A stretch of DNA of 64,000 bases from Pseudoips prasinana (taxonomy: Eukaryota; Arthropoda; Insecta; Lepidoptera; Nolidae), in contig OX621241.1 in assembly GCA_951640165.1 (NCBI GenBank), forward strand, positions 17,055,001 through 17,119,000, read 5' to 3'. The translations under genes and the position numbers were made by a program. Below are positions 11,201 to 20,494 of the stretch, one piece after another; positions within the stretch are counted from its first letter, which is position 1, and each line of letters begins with the position of its first letter. The notes under the pieces were generated by a model. It saw nothing but the letters and a program-made list of their open reading frames with translations, was not told where the DNA came from and searched no databases.

Positions 11201-12267
11201 ATCTAGTCAGATTTAAGGCCCGCACGAAAGTTTCGTATGCAATGATCACTGAGATCATGTATGCAGACGACCTGTGTTTCGTGGCGGAATCCCCAGATAG
11301 CCTGCAGCAATTGATGTCCAACTTTTACGAGGCTTGCCAAAAATTTGGCCTGAAGATCAGTGTCAAGAAGACGGAAGTTATGTCCTTGGACAATAACGGT
11401 CATGAGACACTGACCATGAAACTCGGTGAGGACTCGTTAAAGCAGGTTGACAAATTCCGGTATCTGGGGAGCACATTAACATCGAAGTGCGACCTTGATG
11501 CTGAGATCAACGGCAGAATCGGTGCTGCTGCTGCAGCATTCGGCAAGCTGGATGCCAAGGTCTTCCGTTCCCATAACCTCAAACTGGCTACCAAAATATC
11601 GGTATATACGGCAATAGTATTGCCCAACATCTTATACTCCGCCGAGACGTGGACTGTATACCGTCGGCATATTCGCACACTAGACCAATTCCACCTTAAA
11701 TGCCTGCGTAAAATACTTAAGATCCGATGGTCTGATCGTGTGCGTAACACCGAAGTGCTGCGACGAGCCAATGTTGGTGGCATTGAGGCTTACCTTATGC
11801 GGCGACAGCTTCGATGGTGCGGTCACGTGTCTCGAATGGCGGAGGAGCGAGTGGCTAAGCGTATCTTTTATTCCGAGCTGAAGGAGGGGAAACGAAAGCA
11901 AGGCGGACAGTTCCTCCGATATAAAGATGTGCAAAAACGCCATATGAAGAAATGTGACATTGGGACCTCGTTGTGGGAAAGGCTTGCGGCCGACAGATCT
12001 GATTGGAGAGCTCTAGTCAAAAACAAAGTTTTTGACTTTGAGGAGCATCGTCGGTCAGAGCTTGACTTTAGACGTGACGAACTGAAAGCCCGACCACCTG
12101 CGGCGATCAGTTATAATTTTAATAATGGTGTGCTCACATGCCCGCAATGTGCGCGGACCTTCTCAAATAAGATTGGCTACTGTAGTCATATGCGAGCACA
12201 CCAACGACAACTATCTGTACGGAGTTGAGGCAGTCGCCGTGACCGAAACCGGTCTGGAGTCATCATC
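8300..12267 (+). mobile_element. RTE-like LINE-B inserted in the 3' LTR, with 12-bp target duplication
   Basis: The element starts at 8300 and ends at catcatc just before 12268. Target duplication: actttctttatt occurs at 8288-8299 and again at 12268-12279, while the intact 5' LTR has it once (7509-7520). This fixes both ends. The copy is about 3.97 kb, with a ~425-720 base 5' UTR, an endonuclease, a reverse transcriptase and a C-terminal zinc finger. It looks full-length or nearly so. Confidence 0.93.
8727..12228 (+). pseudogene. LINE-B endonuclease-reverse transcriptase, one frameshift and one stop
   Basis: The most likely start is the ATG at 9024 (MTFGAWNVRTLLDS); the frame is open from 8727. 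The APE-type endonuclease shows SETHLADEGE, LLLGDFNARVGRD, HWHLIDYAIVRH and the catalytic TDHRLV. The frame is lost in a run of ten A (10175-10184) and stops at 10229. The protein resumes in another frame at about 10200 with KRAAGMDCIPGELIK, CNSYRGISLL, FGFRPDRGT and FVDLEKAFDSVPRE. A single in-frame TAA (10978-10980) interrupts it. It then continues with [13 protein letters not shown], the YADD catalytic box (11260-11271), [14 protein letters not shown] and a C-terminal C2H2 finger ([21 protein letters not shown] minus the last residue, near 12135-12200). RTE-like or related; the clade is tentative. Confidence 0.88.
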
Positions 12268-12395
12268 ACTTTCTTTATTTTAATTGCAATCATTGTAATA
12301 TTGTAATTAGTGTGTAAATTAATCGACCTTGTTAGTTAATTGTGGCTACTTAATCCCAACAACATGGGAACTCCAAACCCTGACATACCGCTCTT
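12268..12395 (+). repeat. 3' LTR, second part
   Basis: Matches 7509-7636 with one difference and directly follows the LINE-B 3' end. The first 12 bases are the target duplication. Confidence 0.92.
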
Positions 12396-12412
12396 CCCCC
12401 CCCCCCCCCCCC
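12396..12412. repeat. C17 homopolymer
   Basis: Seventeen consecutive C at the outer edge of the 3' LTR. A matching G17 run is at 44674-44690. Confidence 0.95.
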
Positions 12413-12537
12413 TTACTCCTACAAATATATATTTCTGAGGTATTTTAGTGCTGTGTTTGGCATTCGCAGATTTTTTGCCACCAGTTGAGTGTTCTTTGAC
12501 AGTTTTTGCAAAAAGAGTCAAATAATGTACGAATATA

Positions 12538-12817
12538 GTACAGACGCCAGCAAATCAAGGTACCCCAATTTGTCAGATTTCCCCAATTGAAAGTGAAACT
12601 TATGTTTATGTGATAAATTTGAAAATCTATACAAGAAATGTAACATATGAAATCTAAATTATGTACACCACTAAGTTTGCGATCAGCGAAACATCCAGCT
12701 ACCCCAATCTGTCAAATTTCTTTTATAGATTATCAACTTTATCACAAAAGCATAAGGTTCACTTTCAATTGGAAAAAATTGACAGATTGGGGTAGCTTGA
12801 TGTGCTGGCGTCTGTAC
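12538..12817. mobile_element. MITE-1 family, inverted-dimer copy
   Basis: Begins gtacagacgccagc and ends gctggcgtctgtac. The right half (from about 12685) is a normal MITE-1 body; the left half is the same body in reverse. The whole thing can fold into a hairpin of about 120 bp with a spacer near 12655-12685. Other copies of the family, about 140 bp each, are at 14141-14281, 15574-15714 and 23715-23853. All end in TACAG...CTGTA, which fits a TA target. Confidence 0.9.
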
Positions 12818-13063
12818 ACACGTTACATGCTAGGAAACAAAACCATAAACTAGGATAAAACCTCCTTGTTTTTAAATTAGGTAAATCACCATAATTAAAA
12901 GATTTACCTGTATAGTTCCACAAACTTATCTGGCCCGGTGGCCAAAAGTAGAACTAACGACGCCAGTTTGAAATGTCAATCGGCTGTTATTCCCTGACAT
13001 TCCTGCCATTGATTGTTTGTTGCTCGTATTTACTTTACTTTTTGTGGTTTTTAATTGTGAAAA

Positions 13064-13795
13064 ATGCCGAAAGCTTTAAAAAGTGATGTGAGGAAGAAAA
13101 ATAACTTCAGGCAGCAATTATACCCTTCAATAAGTTGTATGAACGCTACATTGTGTGTTGTATACACGGTAGCTGCTGCTACAGATTAGTGTTGTCAGCT
13201 TCCGAAAAATACGAAACTCCCCCTCGCACTTTAAATTTAAATACATATTTTAAAATATTAATTATTTATTTAATTTTTGCTATTTCCATTGTAGCTGTCG
13301 GGGAGTGATTTGTAAGAAAACTTGTGAAAGAAAAAGAGCAATTAAACACATATTTCAAAATATTCATTATTTATTTAATTTTTGCTATTTCAATTGTAGC
13401 TGTCGGGGATTGATTTGTAAGAAAACTTGTGAAAGAAAAAGAGCAAGCAGATGCAAAAATTTATAGCAGATCAGAATATTGCTAGATCGAATTCTGAAAT
13501 GCCTACATTGATTGCAGAAGCTTTTGATAAAATAACAGTCAATGAATGGCAAAAGCATTGCAATCATGTAAAAAATATTGAAAATGAGTATCCAAAAGGG
13601 ATGGATACTTAGACGAGCCTTTCATCAATCAATTAGGTAGTGATAGTGAAAGTGAAAGCAGTGATTATGATAATGATGATGATGAAATGACTTCTTCATT
13701 AAACAATTCCGGTGACATAATAATACCTGGAGTATCCCCGTTAGAGGACACTCAGCATACATTTTATGTAAATGATCATAATTATTGTATAAAAA
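13064..13795 (+). pseudogene. Coding remnants of the TA-flanked DNA transposon
   Basis: A frame starts at the ATG at 13064 (MPKALKSDVRKKNNFRQQ) and stops after about 42 codons. Further on, from about 13440, another piece reads FIADQNIARSNSEMPTLIAEAF and NEWQKHCNHVKNIENEYPKG, followed by an acidic stretch (SDSESESSDYDNDDDE). A basic start, a 'W..HC.HV..IE.EY' helix and an acidic tail resemble the two ends of an insect transposase whose catalytic middle has been deleted. I infer this from shape; I cannot name the family. Stops and a tandem duplication (13243-13446) separate the parts. Confidence 0.45.
13243..13446. repeat. Tandem duplication, 105-bp period
   Basis: 13243-13341 and 13348-13446 are near-identical (shared stretch around gctgtcgggga and cttgtgaaagaaaaagagca). 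It lies inside the DNA transposon relic. Confidence 0.92.
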
Positions 13796-14140
13796 TATAA
13801 AGATTTGTAATGACAGTATTTGTTTGCTTTTTAGTGAAGTAATATTTACGTTACAATGTGCATATTATTTTTACCCACTTTATTGCAAAAAATAGTTACT
13901 AGCAACACTAAATGCGATAATAGCGACGCTGCCAGCGGGTCAGATAAGTTTGCGGAACTGTATATATTCTTGTCATCTTTTGAGACATTTCTAATAGGTA
14001 AGTAAAAGTACCCTCTCTCAAACCAATCAAAACATAAGAGCTCAGTAAGCCTGCACGTCGTCTCTTAAGTGAAATGCTTTTGTAACGGTTGACGAGTATA
14101 ATCCGATGCTATGAAGGCTGACATGTACACATATATTTAT

Positions 14141-14281
14141 GTACAGACGCTAGCACGTCCACCTATCCCAATCTGTCAAATTTTCTTTATAGATTTTCAA
14201 CTTTATCACAAAAGTATAAGGTTCACATTCAATTGGAGAAATTTGACAGATTGGGATAGCTTGATGTGCTGGCGTCTGTAC
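14141..14281. mobile_element. MITE-1 copy
   Basis: 141 bp with imperfect terminal inverted repeats (gtacagacgctagc / gctggcgtctgtac) and the common MITE-1 interior (tcaactttatcacaaaag). Confidence 0.9.
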
Positions 14282-14495
14282 ATGATCCATCTTACCTAAA
14301 GCTGAAAGTCATATTAATTCACAACTATCTTTCAATTCTGTATTAAAGTGCAATACATTCAAAATAATATGGACAACTATGAATTCTTGGTATGTTGTTA
14401 ATTTTATGGCTAATCATGATCGTAAGGTCCTTCGCACCAATTTTAATGAATTCGACAAATATGTCAGAACTCATTTCACTATTATATTTTAATCA

Positions 14496-14763
14496 CGGGC
14501 CGATTGGCCTGGTTGGTAAATGTTTGCCTTTCACGCCACAGGTCGTAGGTTTGTTTCCCATCTAGGACAGATATTAGTGTTTATGAAGATATATGTTTGT
14601 TCTGGCTCTGTGTGTAATTATAATATGTAAGTATTTACAAAAGAAAATTGCTATACAAATGTAATATCAGTTATCAGGTTTCCATAGTACAAGCTCTGCT
14701 TATTTTGCATCAGATGGCCGTGTGTGAATAATAAGTATCCCAGGATATTAGTATTATTATTAA
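14496..14763 (+). repeat. tRNA-derived SINE, family A
   Basis: Head with A-box-like tggcctggttggtaaatg and a decayed B box (aggtttgtttcccat). The tail reads gtttccatagtacaagctctgc and ends in (ATT)n. Other copies are at 20602, 24842, 25628, 28055, 35569, 61451, 62432 and 63912. Confidence 0.85.
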
Positions 14764-14945
14764 GTAAACATACACGTCCTACAAATAATCGCACATACCA
14801 AATGACCTATACAGTTAGTAGTGCAGGATGTACCCGCTCATGTATTTTCACAGCAGTAACCACCCTGAACGGGGGTTTTAACCCCCGTGCTGTCTGGCGC
14901 TTGTAACTTAGTTTGTAGTATTATTAGCTAGACAGCCGGAGTCAC

Positions 14946-15037
14946 ATGTTTACAGTTAGTCTAGGAGTTCATCGGAAAATAAAAACGGACGGGGGCGTTT
15001 TTATTTTCCGATGAACTCCTAGACTAACTGTAAACAT
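14946..15037. repeat. Perfect 42-bp inverted repeat with 8-nt spacer
   Basis: 14946-14987 is the exact reverse complement of 14996-15037; the spacer is gacggggg. It abuts the 5' end of a family B SINE that has lost its A-box half. A smaller perfect palindrome (acgggggtttt...) lies just upstream near 14868-14887. Confidence 0.95.
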
Positions 15038-15050
15038 TAAATACAAAACT

Positions 15051-15256
15051 AACGAAGCTGGTGGTCCTGGGTTCGAATCCCGGTAAGTGCAAATATTTGT
15101 GTGATGAGCACGAAATTTGTTTCTGAGTCATGGATGTTTTCTATGTATTTAAGTATTTATCTATCTATATAAGTATTTATTTCGTCGCTTGGTACCCATA
15201 GTACAAGCTTTGCTCAGTTTGGGGCTAGGATGATCTGTTTGACATTGTCCCTAGAT
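15051..15256 (+). repeat. tRNA-derived SINE, family B, 5'-truncated
   Basis: B box gggttcgaatccc, then a body and the tail cccatagtacaagctttgc...tttggggctaggatgatc. The A-box half seen in the copies at 22592-22835 and 46807-47057 is missing here; the palindrome takes its place. Confidence 0.85.
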
Positions 15257-15573
15257 AAAACTAAGAAGTGGTGAATGTGAGATAAGTTTTGCACAAAGTC
15301 AGCGGCAATCAAGCCCAAATCGATGACTAACTAAAAACTTTCTAAGGAACGGCTGAATGTTTTGTGTAAAGTATGTTTATTCATTTAAGTTCTGTGTATT
15401 AATGCAATAACTGGCTTTTCAGGAATAACTAAAAATAAATAGTTGAAGTTTATATTAAGCTGAGCTATTGTTACACCTATCTAGCTTGTTCCCCTTTCCT
15501 TCGTCTACCCACTCCATAGTTGGTTGTCTGGAAGAAATCGTGGCAATTTGATCGCCTTTTGTACCTAATCTAT

Positions 15574-15714
15574 GTACAGACGCCAGCACATCAAAATACC
15601 CCAATATGTCAAATTTCCCCAATTTAAAGTGAACCTTACGCTTTTGTGATAAAGTTGAAAATCTATAAAAGAAATTTGACAGATTGGCGTAGCTGGATGT
15701 GCTCGCATCTGTAC
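15574..15714. mobile_element. MITE-1 copy
   Basis: 141 bp, ends gtacagacgccagc and gctcgcatctgtac, in the opposite orientation to the copy at 14141. Confidence 0.9.
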
Positions 15715-16260
15715 GTTAATTTAAATTTTAAGTTATGGTGTACAATAAAGAGTATTTTACTTTACTTAAACTGTAAATAATTCCGGGAGTTCTAAACTAC
15801 CTAACAGAAATTATAGAAATAAATTGTAACAACCTTTAAGTCATTACTCTGAAATTTTCAACTCAATTATACTATCATATGATTGTAGGTAGGTAGGTAG
15901 GTATCGTTTCACAGTTTTATACGCACAATTATAATAAATGGCTTATATTTAGATTCTACACCTAAATTTTAAACAACTAGGTTACCTTAAATGTTAAAAA
16001 CCATAAATTGAATATTTCAGTGACAAATAGGTCAGTGACCTAGGACGGCAGTATTCATGGCGTGTACTGTATGTTTCGGTCTGGTAAACATCTGAGCTTA
16101 TTCTCTCCCGGGACCGGGGATCATCCGGATTGCGGACACTTGCCGGAAATTGCCCATGCATGCTAATGGGGGTATACCACTTAAACTAGCTCAAGAAAGG
16201 AAAAACAAATTAGTGGTAAGTATACTTGTCCATATTCAGTAATTAATTACAGTTCCTTAG
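15715..16260. other. Spacer, nothing recognised
   Basis: AT-rich, with a small (GTAG)n run near 15888 and a GC-richer patch at about 16040-16170 that has no recognised coding potential. Confidence 0.4.
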
Positions 16261-16910
16261 TAGACCAGGGTCGATAATTTTTAAAACCAAAAAAAATAAT
16301 AGTAGGATGAAACCCATTATAAAAGGAGGAGAACATTATAAAAATGAAAGGAAAAGCAATTTACGGGCGATCTGAGGTCGGGAAGGGCATGGGGGTGAGT
16401 TTTTAAGGGTAAAAAACGGTTTTTCTCGATTTCCGGAAAAACTTAAAGTCCTATTGAAAAACGTCAAATGGCAAAGTTGTAGGTAATAAAAAGATCTAAA
16501 ACTTTAGTATTTACACTTTTTTCACATAACCTCAAAATTTATGTGAATAATTCAAAAAACCAAGTTTTTGGTTTTTTATTTTTATATTTTACAATTTTTT
16601 TTCTTTTTTTTTACGAAATTTGGTGAAAACTTACCTTTTTATGTCCCAAATACGCTGTAATTTATTTAATTAAAAATATTTATTTTTTCACCTTATTTTG
16701 AATTAATATCGAAAAAGCACCCTAATTTTCAATCGAAAACTCACCCGTCAAGATATCAGTTTTTTTCAAAAAGTTGGTATGTTTTCTGTTTGTTGAAATC
16801 TCTACTTTCCGATGGTGAAAAAAATATATATGTTACTATAGTAAATCTTCTAAGAAAAAGCAAAAAATCGAAAAAAACTCGAATTCGATTTAATTTTAAT
16901 TATTATAAAT
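16261..16910. repeat. Left terminal inverted repeat of the CXC element
   Basis: Matches the reverse complement of 19231-19903. Conserved blocks include aatttacgggcgatctgagg, gggggtgagtttttaaggg and gttggtatgttttctgtt. Part of it (16711-16910) is repeated again at 17774-17975 in the tandem duplication. Confidence 0.92.
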
Positions 16911-17134
16911 AATTTCATCGAAAAAATGTGATAGCTGCAATTTGTTTCAATTAAAAAGTTGATTTACTTAATGCTAATTACATTTATGTCATAGAAAATC
17001 TCATTATATATAAATATAAATGTAAATAGTACAATTAAATGTAGATACTTTATTCTGATTACGTTATTCATTACAATATTTTCAAACACATTAATCTTAT
17101 CATTCATAAATACCTACCTTATCTTCAATTCTAA

Positions 17135-17626
17135 TCACCTATCCATTAGTTTTTGTCTTTTTGGCATTTCTTCATCGTTAGATTCGTCAAACATCTCCGA
17201 TTCTAGTAGATCTTCGAAATCTTCATGACTATCACCTTCTTCCTCTCCAACATTATTTCCAGACTGCGTTGGTTCTTCATCCACAATTTCTTCTGAATCC
17301 TCAACTTCCTCATAGGTTTCTTCTTCAATATTGGAACAATTTTCAGAACCATGACAGTTTAAACATAAATTTGTGCATTTTAAACCATGTTTTCGGCAAC
17401 CACATTTTAAACTGTTACATCCAGTTTGACAGCTGCAGCATATAGTTTTGAGCAATATTTCCGGAATTAATTCTTTTCGTGTAAATTTGGGCATAATTTC
17501 ACGTTGAAATTGCTTCCAGCCACAATCTGTTGCTGTTAGTTCGTTACCCAACCAAGTTTCAAGCTGATAATATGCCCTGTAACAATGTTGTTCTGCTGCT
17601 CCTTCTGTGGGTAGGAGGTTTGCCAA
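17135..17626 (-). pseudogene. CXC (tesmin/TSO1-like) motif protein, C-terminal fragment, copy 1
   Basis: 163 residues. Residues 5-40 (PTEGAAEQHCYRAYYQ, LETWLGNEL) precede a cysteine cluster at 63-97, with the spacing CxCx3Cx4CxCx6Cx3Cx2C seen in CXC domains. A strongly acidic tail (EEETYEEVEDSEEIVDEE) and a basic PKRQK end follow. CXC domains bind zinc, and in known proteins bind DNA. The order 'PT..AA..H..R.Y.Q...WLGN' then CXC is one I associate with the C-terminus of larger insect CXC proteins of unknown role. The first codon is TTG; upstream the frame stays open only six or so codons. It thus looks like a last exon or a captured fragment. A C-to-T change makes an early TGA at 17135-17137 relative to copy 2. 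Confidence 0.7.
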
Positions 17627-17773
17627 AACGATTTTGGCTGATTTTCATGTATATTTCATATATTTTGAATATATCCGAAATATATTTGAAATGTATAAAA
17701 TATATATGAAAATCGGCCAAAATCGTTTTGGCAAACCTCCTACCCACAGAAGGAGCAGCAGAACAACATTGTT
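17581..17773. repeat. Palindrome extended from a pre-existing hairpin, at a duplication joint
   Basis: 17581-17633 is the exact reverse complement of 17721-17773. The inner part (about 17634-17720) is an imperfect palindrome that also exists alone in the second copy (about 18697-18785). The right arm ends exactly where the tandem duplicate begins (17774). The arm copies the start of the CXC frame. Confidence 0.93.
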
Positions 17774-18177
17774 GAAAAAGCACCCTAATTTTCAATCGAA
17801 AACTCACCCGTCAAGATATCAGTTTTTTTCAAAAAGTTGGTATGTTTTCTGTTTGTTGAAATCTCTACTTTCCGATGGTGAAAAAAATATATATGTTACT
17901 ATAGTAAATCTTCTAAGAAAAAGCAAAAAATCGAAAAAAACTCGAATTCGATTTAATTTTAATTATTATAAATAATTTCATCGAAAAAAATGTGATAGCT
18001 GCAATTTGTTTCAATTAAAAAGTTGATTTACTTAATGCTAATTACATTTATGTCATAGAAAATCTCATTATATATAAATATAAATGTAAATAGTACAATT
18101 AAATGTAGATACTTTATTCTGATTACGTTATTCATTACAATATTTTCAAACACATTAATCTTATCATTCATAAATAC

Positions 18178-18690
18178 CTACCTTATCTTCAATTCTAATC
18201 GCCTATCCATTAGTTTTTGTCTTTTTGGCATTTCTTCATCGTTAGATTCGTCAAACATCTCCGATTCTAGTAGATCTTCGAAATCTTCATGACTATCACC
18301 TTCTTCCTCTCCAACATTATTTCCAGACTGCGTTGGTTCTTCATCCACAATTTCTTCTGAATCCTCAACTTCCTCATAGGTTTCTTCTTCAATATTGGAA
18401 CAATTTTCAGAACCATGACAGTTTAAACATAAATTTGTGCATTTTAAACCATGTTTTCGGCAACCACATTTTAAACTGTTACATCCAGTTTGACAGCTGC
18501 AGCATATAGTTTTGAGCAATATTTCCGGAATTAATTCTTTTCGTGTAAATTTGGGCATAATTTCACGTTGAAATTGCTTCCAGCCACAATCTGTTGCTGT
18601 TAGTTCGTTACCCAACCAAGTTTCAAGCTGATAATATGCCCTGTAACAATGTTGTTCTGCTGCTCCTTCTGTGGGTAGGAGGTTTGCCAA
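18178..18690 (-). pseudogene. CXC motif protein, C-terminal fragment, copy 2
   Basis: Same protein as copy 1, offset by 1064 bases and identical over the shared residues. It extends seven residues further (RLELKIR) before a TAG, because CGA replaces the TGA of copy 1. Upstream the reading frame meets a stop within about seven codons. The tcag at the 5' edge could be a splice acceptor, so a spliced last exon is possible, though no pyrimidine tract is present. This copy keeps the native hairpin unextended and so represents the ancestral arrangement. Confidence 0.7.
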
Positions 18691-19230
18691 AACGATTTTG
18701 GCTGATTTTCATGTATATTTCATATATTTTGAATATATCCGAAATATATTTGAAATGTATAAAATATATATGAAAATCGGCCAAAAGTTTTTTATTAAAA
18801 ATATATTTACGATGTATATTTAATATATTTTTTATGTATTTTGAAATATATATTTTTTTCATGGGATTCATTAATTTTTTTTGTGCAAAATTAAGGAGAT
18901 TATTATTAGTATGTATGTATTATGACCCGCCTAGCCCCTTCCCCACTTCTCTATGAAATACCTTTTGATGGGCTACTATTTTTCGTAGGTCACTCAGGTA
19001 TATAATTTATCTTAAAATAGTTATAAATAGACATCTACGCATATAATTTAAAGAAGATTCGACAATTTTCTCCAAATATTGTAGATGTCTTATCAAATAT
19101 TAATTTTATTAACTTATTTGTTTGTTAATTGTAGTAGTATATTTTTATTTGCAATTTTTTTATCAATGTAACATGTAATCTAGCGTTTTTCGAGTAATTT
19201 AAGTGTTAATTTTAATAAATAGCTCTAAAT

Positions 19231-19903
19231 TTTTTTAATAATTAAATAAAGTCGAATTCGAGTTTTTTCGATTTTTTGCATTTTCTGAGAAGATTTACTA
19301 TAGTAACATATATATTTTTTTTCATCATCGGAAAGTAGAGATTTCAACGAACAGAAAACATACCAACTTTTTAAAAAAAGATGATCTTTTGACGGGTGAG
19401 TTTTCGATTGAAAATTAGGGTGCTTTTTCGATATTAATTCAAAATAAGGTGATAAAATAAATATTTTGAATCAAATAAATTACAGCGTATTTGGGACATA
19501 AAAGGGTAAGTTTTCACCAAATTTCGTTAAAAAAGAAAAACAATTGTAAAAGATAGAAATAAAAAACCAAAAACTTGGTTTTTTGAATTATTCACATAAA
19601 TTTTGACGTTATGTGAAAAAAGTGTAAATACAAAAGTTCTAGATCTTTTTATTACCTACAACTTTGCGATTTAACTTTTTTCGAAAGGTCTTTTAGTTTT
19701 GCCGGAAATCGAGAAAAACCGTTGTTTACCCTTAAAAACTCACCCCCATCCCCTTCCCGACCTCAGATCGCCCGTAAATTATGTTTCCTTTAATTGTTAT
19801 AATATTCCCCTCCTTTTATAATGGGTTTCATCCTACTATTATTTTATTTCACTTTTTATTATTTTTAAAAGTCTATAATCTTTTTAAAGGTTACCCTGGT
19901 CTA
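19231..19903. repeat. Right terminal inverted repeat of the CXC element
   Basis: Reverse complement of the left repeat with substitutions and small indels. The arms have diverged by several percent, so the element is not recent. Confidence 0.92.
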
Positions 19904-20054
19904 TAGTATGGCATCAGTATGTCTAAATAAATTATGTTTTTAATCTTTTCATTTTTTTAAAAGAGTACGCTCTACTGAACTGACACAAAGCACACTCAAG
20001 GGGGCTACCGCCTAACTCGACTTAGAGGTTAAAAATAATGCTGTGTGGTGACGT

Positions 20055-20276
20055 CATAGAATATCATCAACCCATCTCATCCCGTGGGGAGCGTAGAAAT
20101 CATCCGAGGGAATACCTACCAGAAAAGGGTAGCAGCGTTTTTCGGTGAACTATGACCATCAAACTACGATCGCCAACCCGTCTGTCAAGCGTGGCGATTA
20201 TGGCATATCCCTCCATTCTTCGAGGAGGCTTTTGTCCAGTAGTGGACGTCCTTTGGCTGACATGATGATGATGATG
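20055..20276 (+). repeat. RTE-tailed short repeat ending in (ATG)n
   Basis: Ends gaggaggcttttgtccagta then ggacgtcctttggctgacatgatgatgatg, a tail typical of insect RTE elements and the SINEs that use them. The body (cgatcgccaacccgtctg) recurs in reverse at 22255-22515. Confidence 0.75.
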
Positions 20277-20390
20277 AAAAATGACTAAATAATTTATTCA
20301 ATCGGTTTCCATGAACACATCTGACGTCATAAATGGTCCGGTTTCGATTTTCTAGTTGAAGCCGATTGAACGATAAATTTAGTCATTTTT
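20277..20390. mobile_element. Small palindromic MITE, 114 bp
   Basis: Left end aaaaatgactaaataattta and right end aaatttagtcattttt form inverted repeats of about 33 bp around a short core. It directly abuts the (ATG)n tail of the preceding repeat. Confidence 0.75.
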
Positions 20391-20494
20391 AACCTGCATC
20401 TATATGAACGCCGATCACGATGACGATGATCAGCGACTTACGCAGTAACCCCCAAGTTCAGAATAATTATTTATGATCAATACAATTGTTGTCC

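Larger units (their letters stand above)
7058..12395 (+). mobile_element. LTR retrotransposon remnant, interrupted by LINE-B
   Basis: A 5' LTR, a short internal region with a gag fragment, and a 3' LTR piece split by a LINE. The shared LTR segments are 7364-7520 with 8143-8299 (two differences in 157 bases), and 7509-7636 with 12268-12395 (one difference). The element was therefore young when it decayed. Most of the internal region (rest of gag, all of pol) and the U3 of the 3' LTR are missing. The left boundary at 7058 is a guess from a TG start; the right edge abuts a C17 run. Confidence 0.8.
12913..13960 (+). mobile_element. TA-flanked DNA transposon relic, about 1.05 kb
   Basis: Terminal inverted repeats of about 30 bp: left tagttccacaaacttatctg and right (reverse complement) cagttccgcaaacttatctg, continuing into CCCG(G/C)TGGC. 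Both ends are flanked by TA. The interior has short pieces of coding sequence, so this is a shrunken, probably Tc1/mariner-type copy. The superfamily assignment rests on the TA target only. Confidence 0.75.
16261..19903. mobile_element. Long-TIR DNA element carrying CXC-motif frames, unassigned
   Basis: Ends match over about 650 bp: 16261-16910 against the reverse complement of 19231-19903. The termini read TA-GACCAGGGT ... ACCCTGGTC-TA, pointing to a TA target and a GACCAGGGT start. The interior holds two direct copies of a CXC-motif coding segment on the minus strand, in a tandem duplication of about 1.06 kb (16711-17580 equals 17774-18645, with only scattered differences). A palindrome (17581-17773) sits at the duplication joint. 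No transposase motif that I know is visible, so this is a non-autonomous or defective copy. Family unknown. Confidence 0.85.

Noticed and set aside
12336..12521. 61-codon minus-strand frame with Gly-rich stretch
   Set aside because: The glycines come from the C17 run; it crosses the LTR edge.
16261..19903. Assignment of the CXC element to KDZ-type transposons
   Set aside because: Those transposases are associated with cysteine-rich modules, but no RNase-H-like core is visible here and the cysteine pattern is that of tesmin/TSO1 domains.
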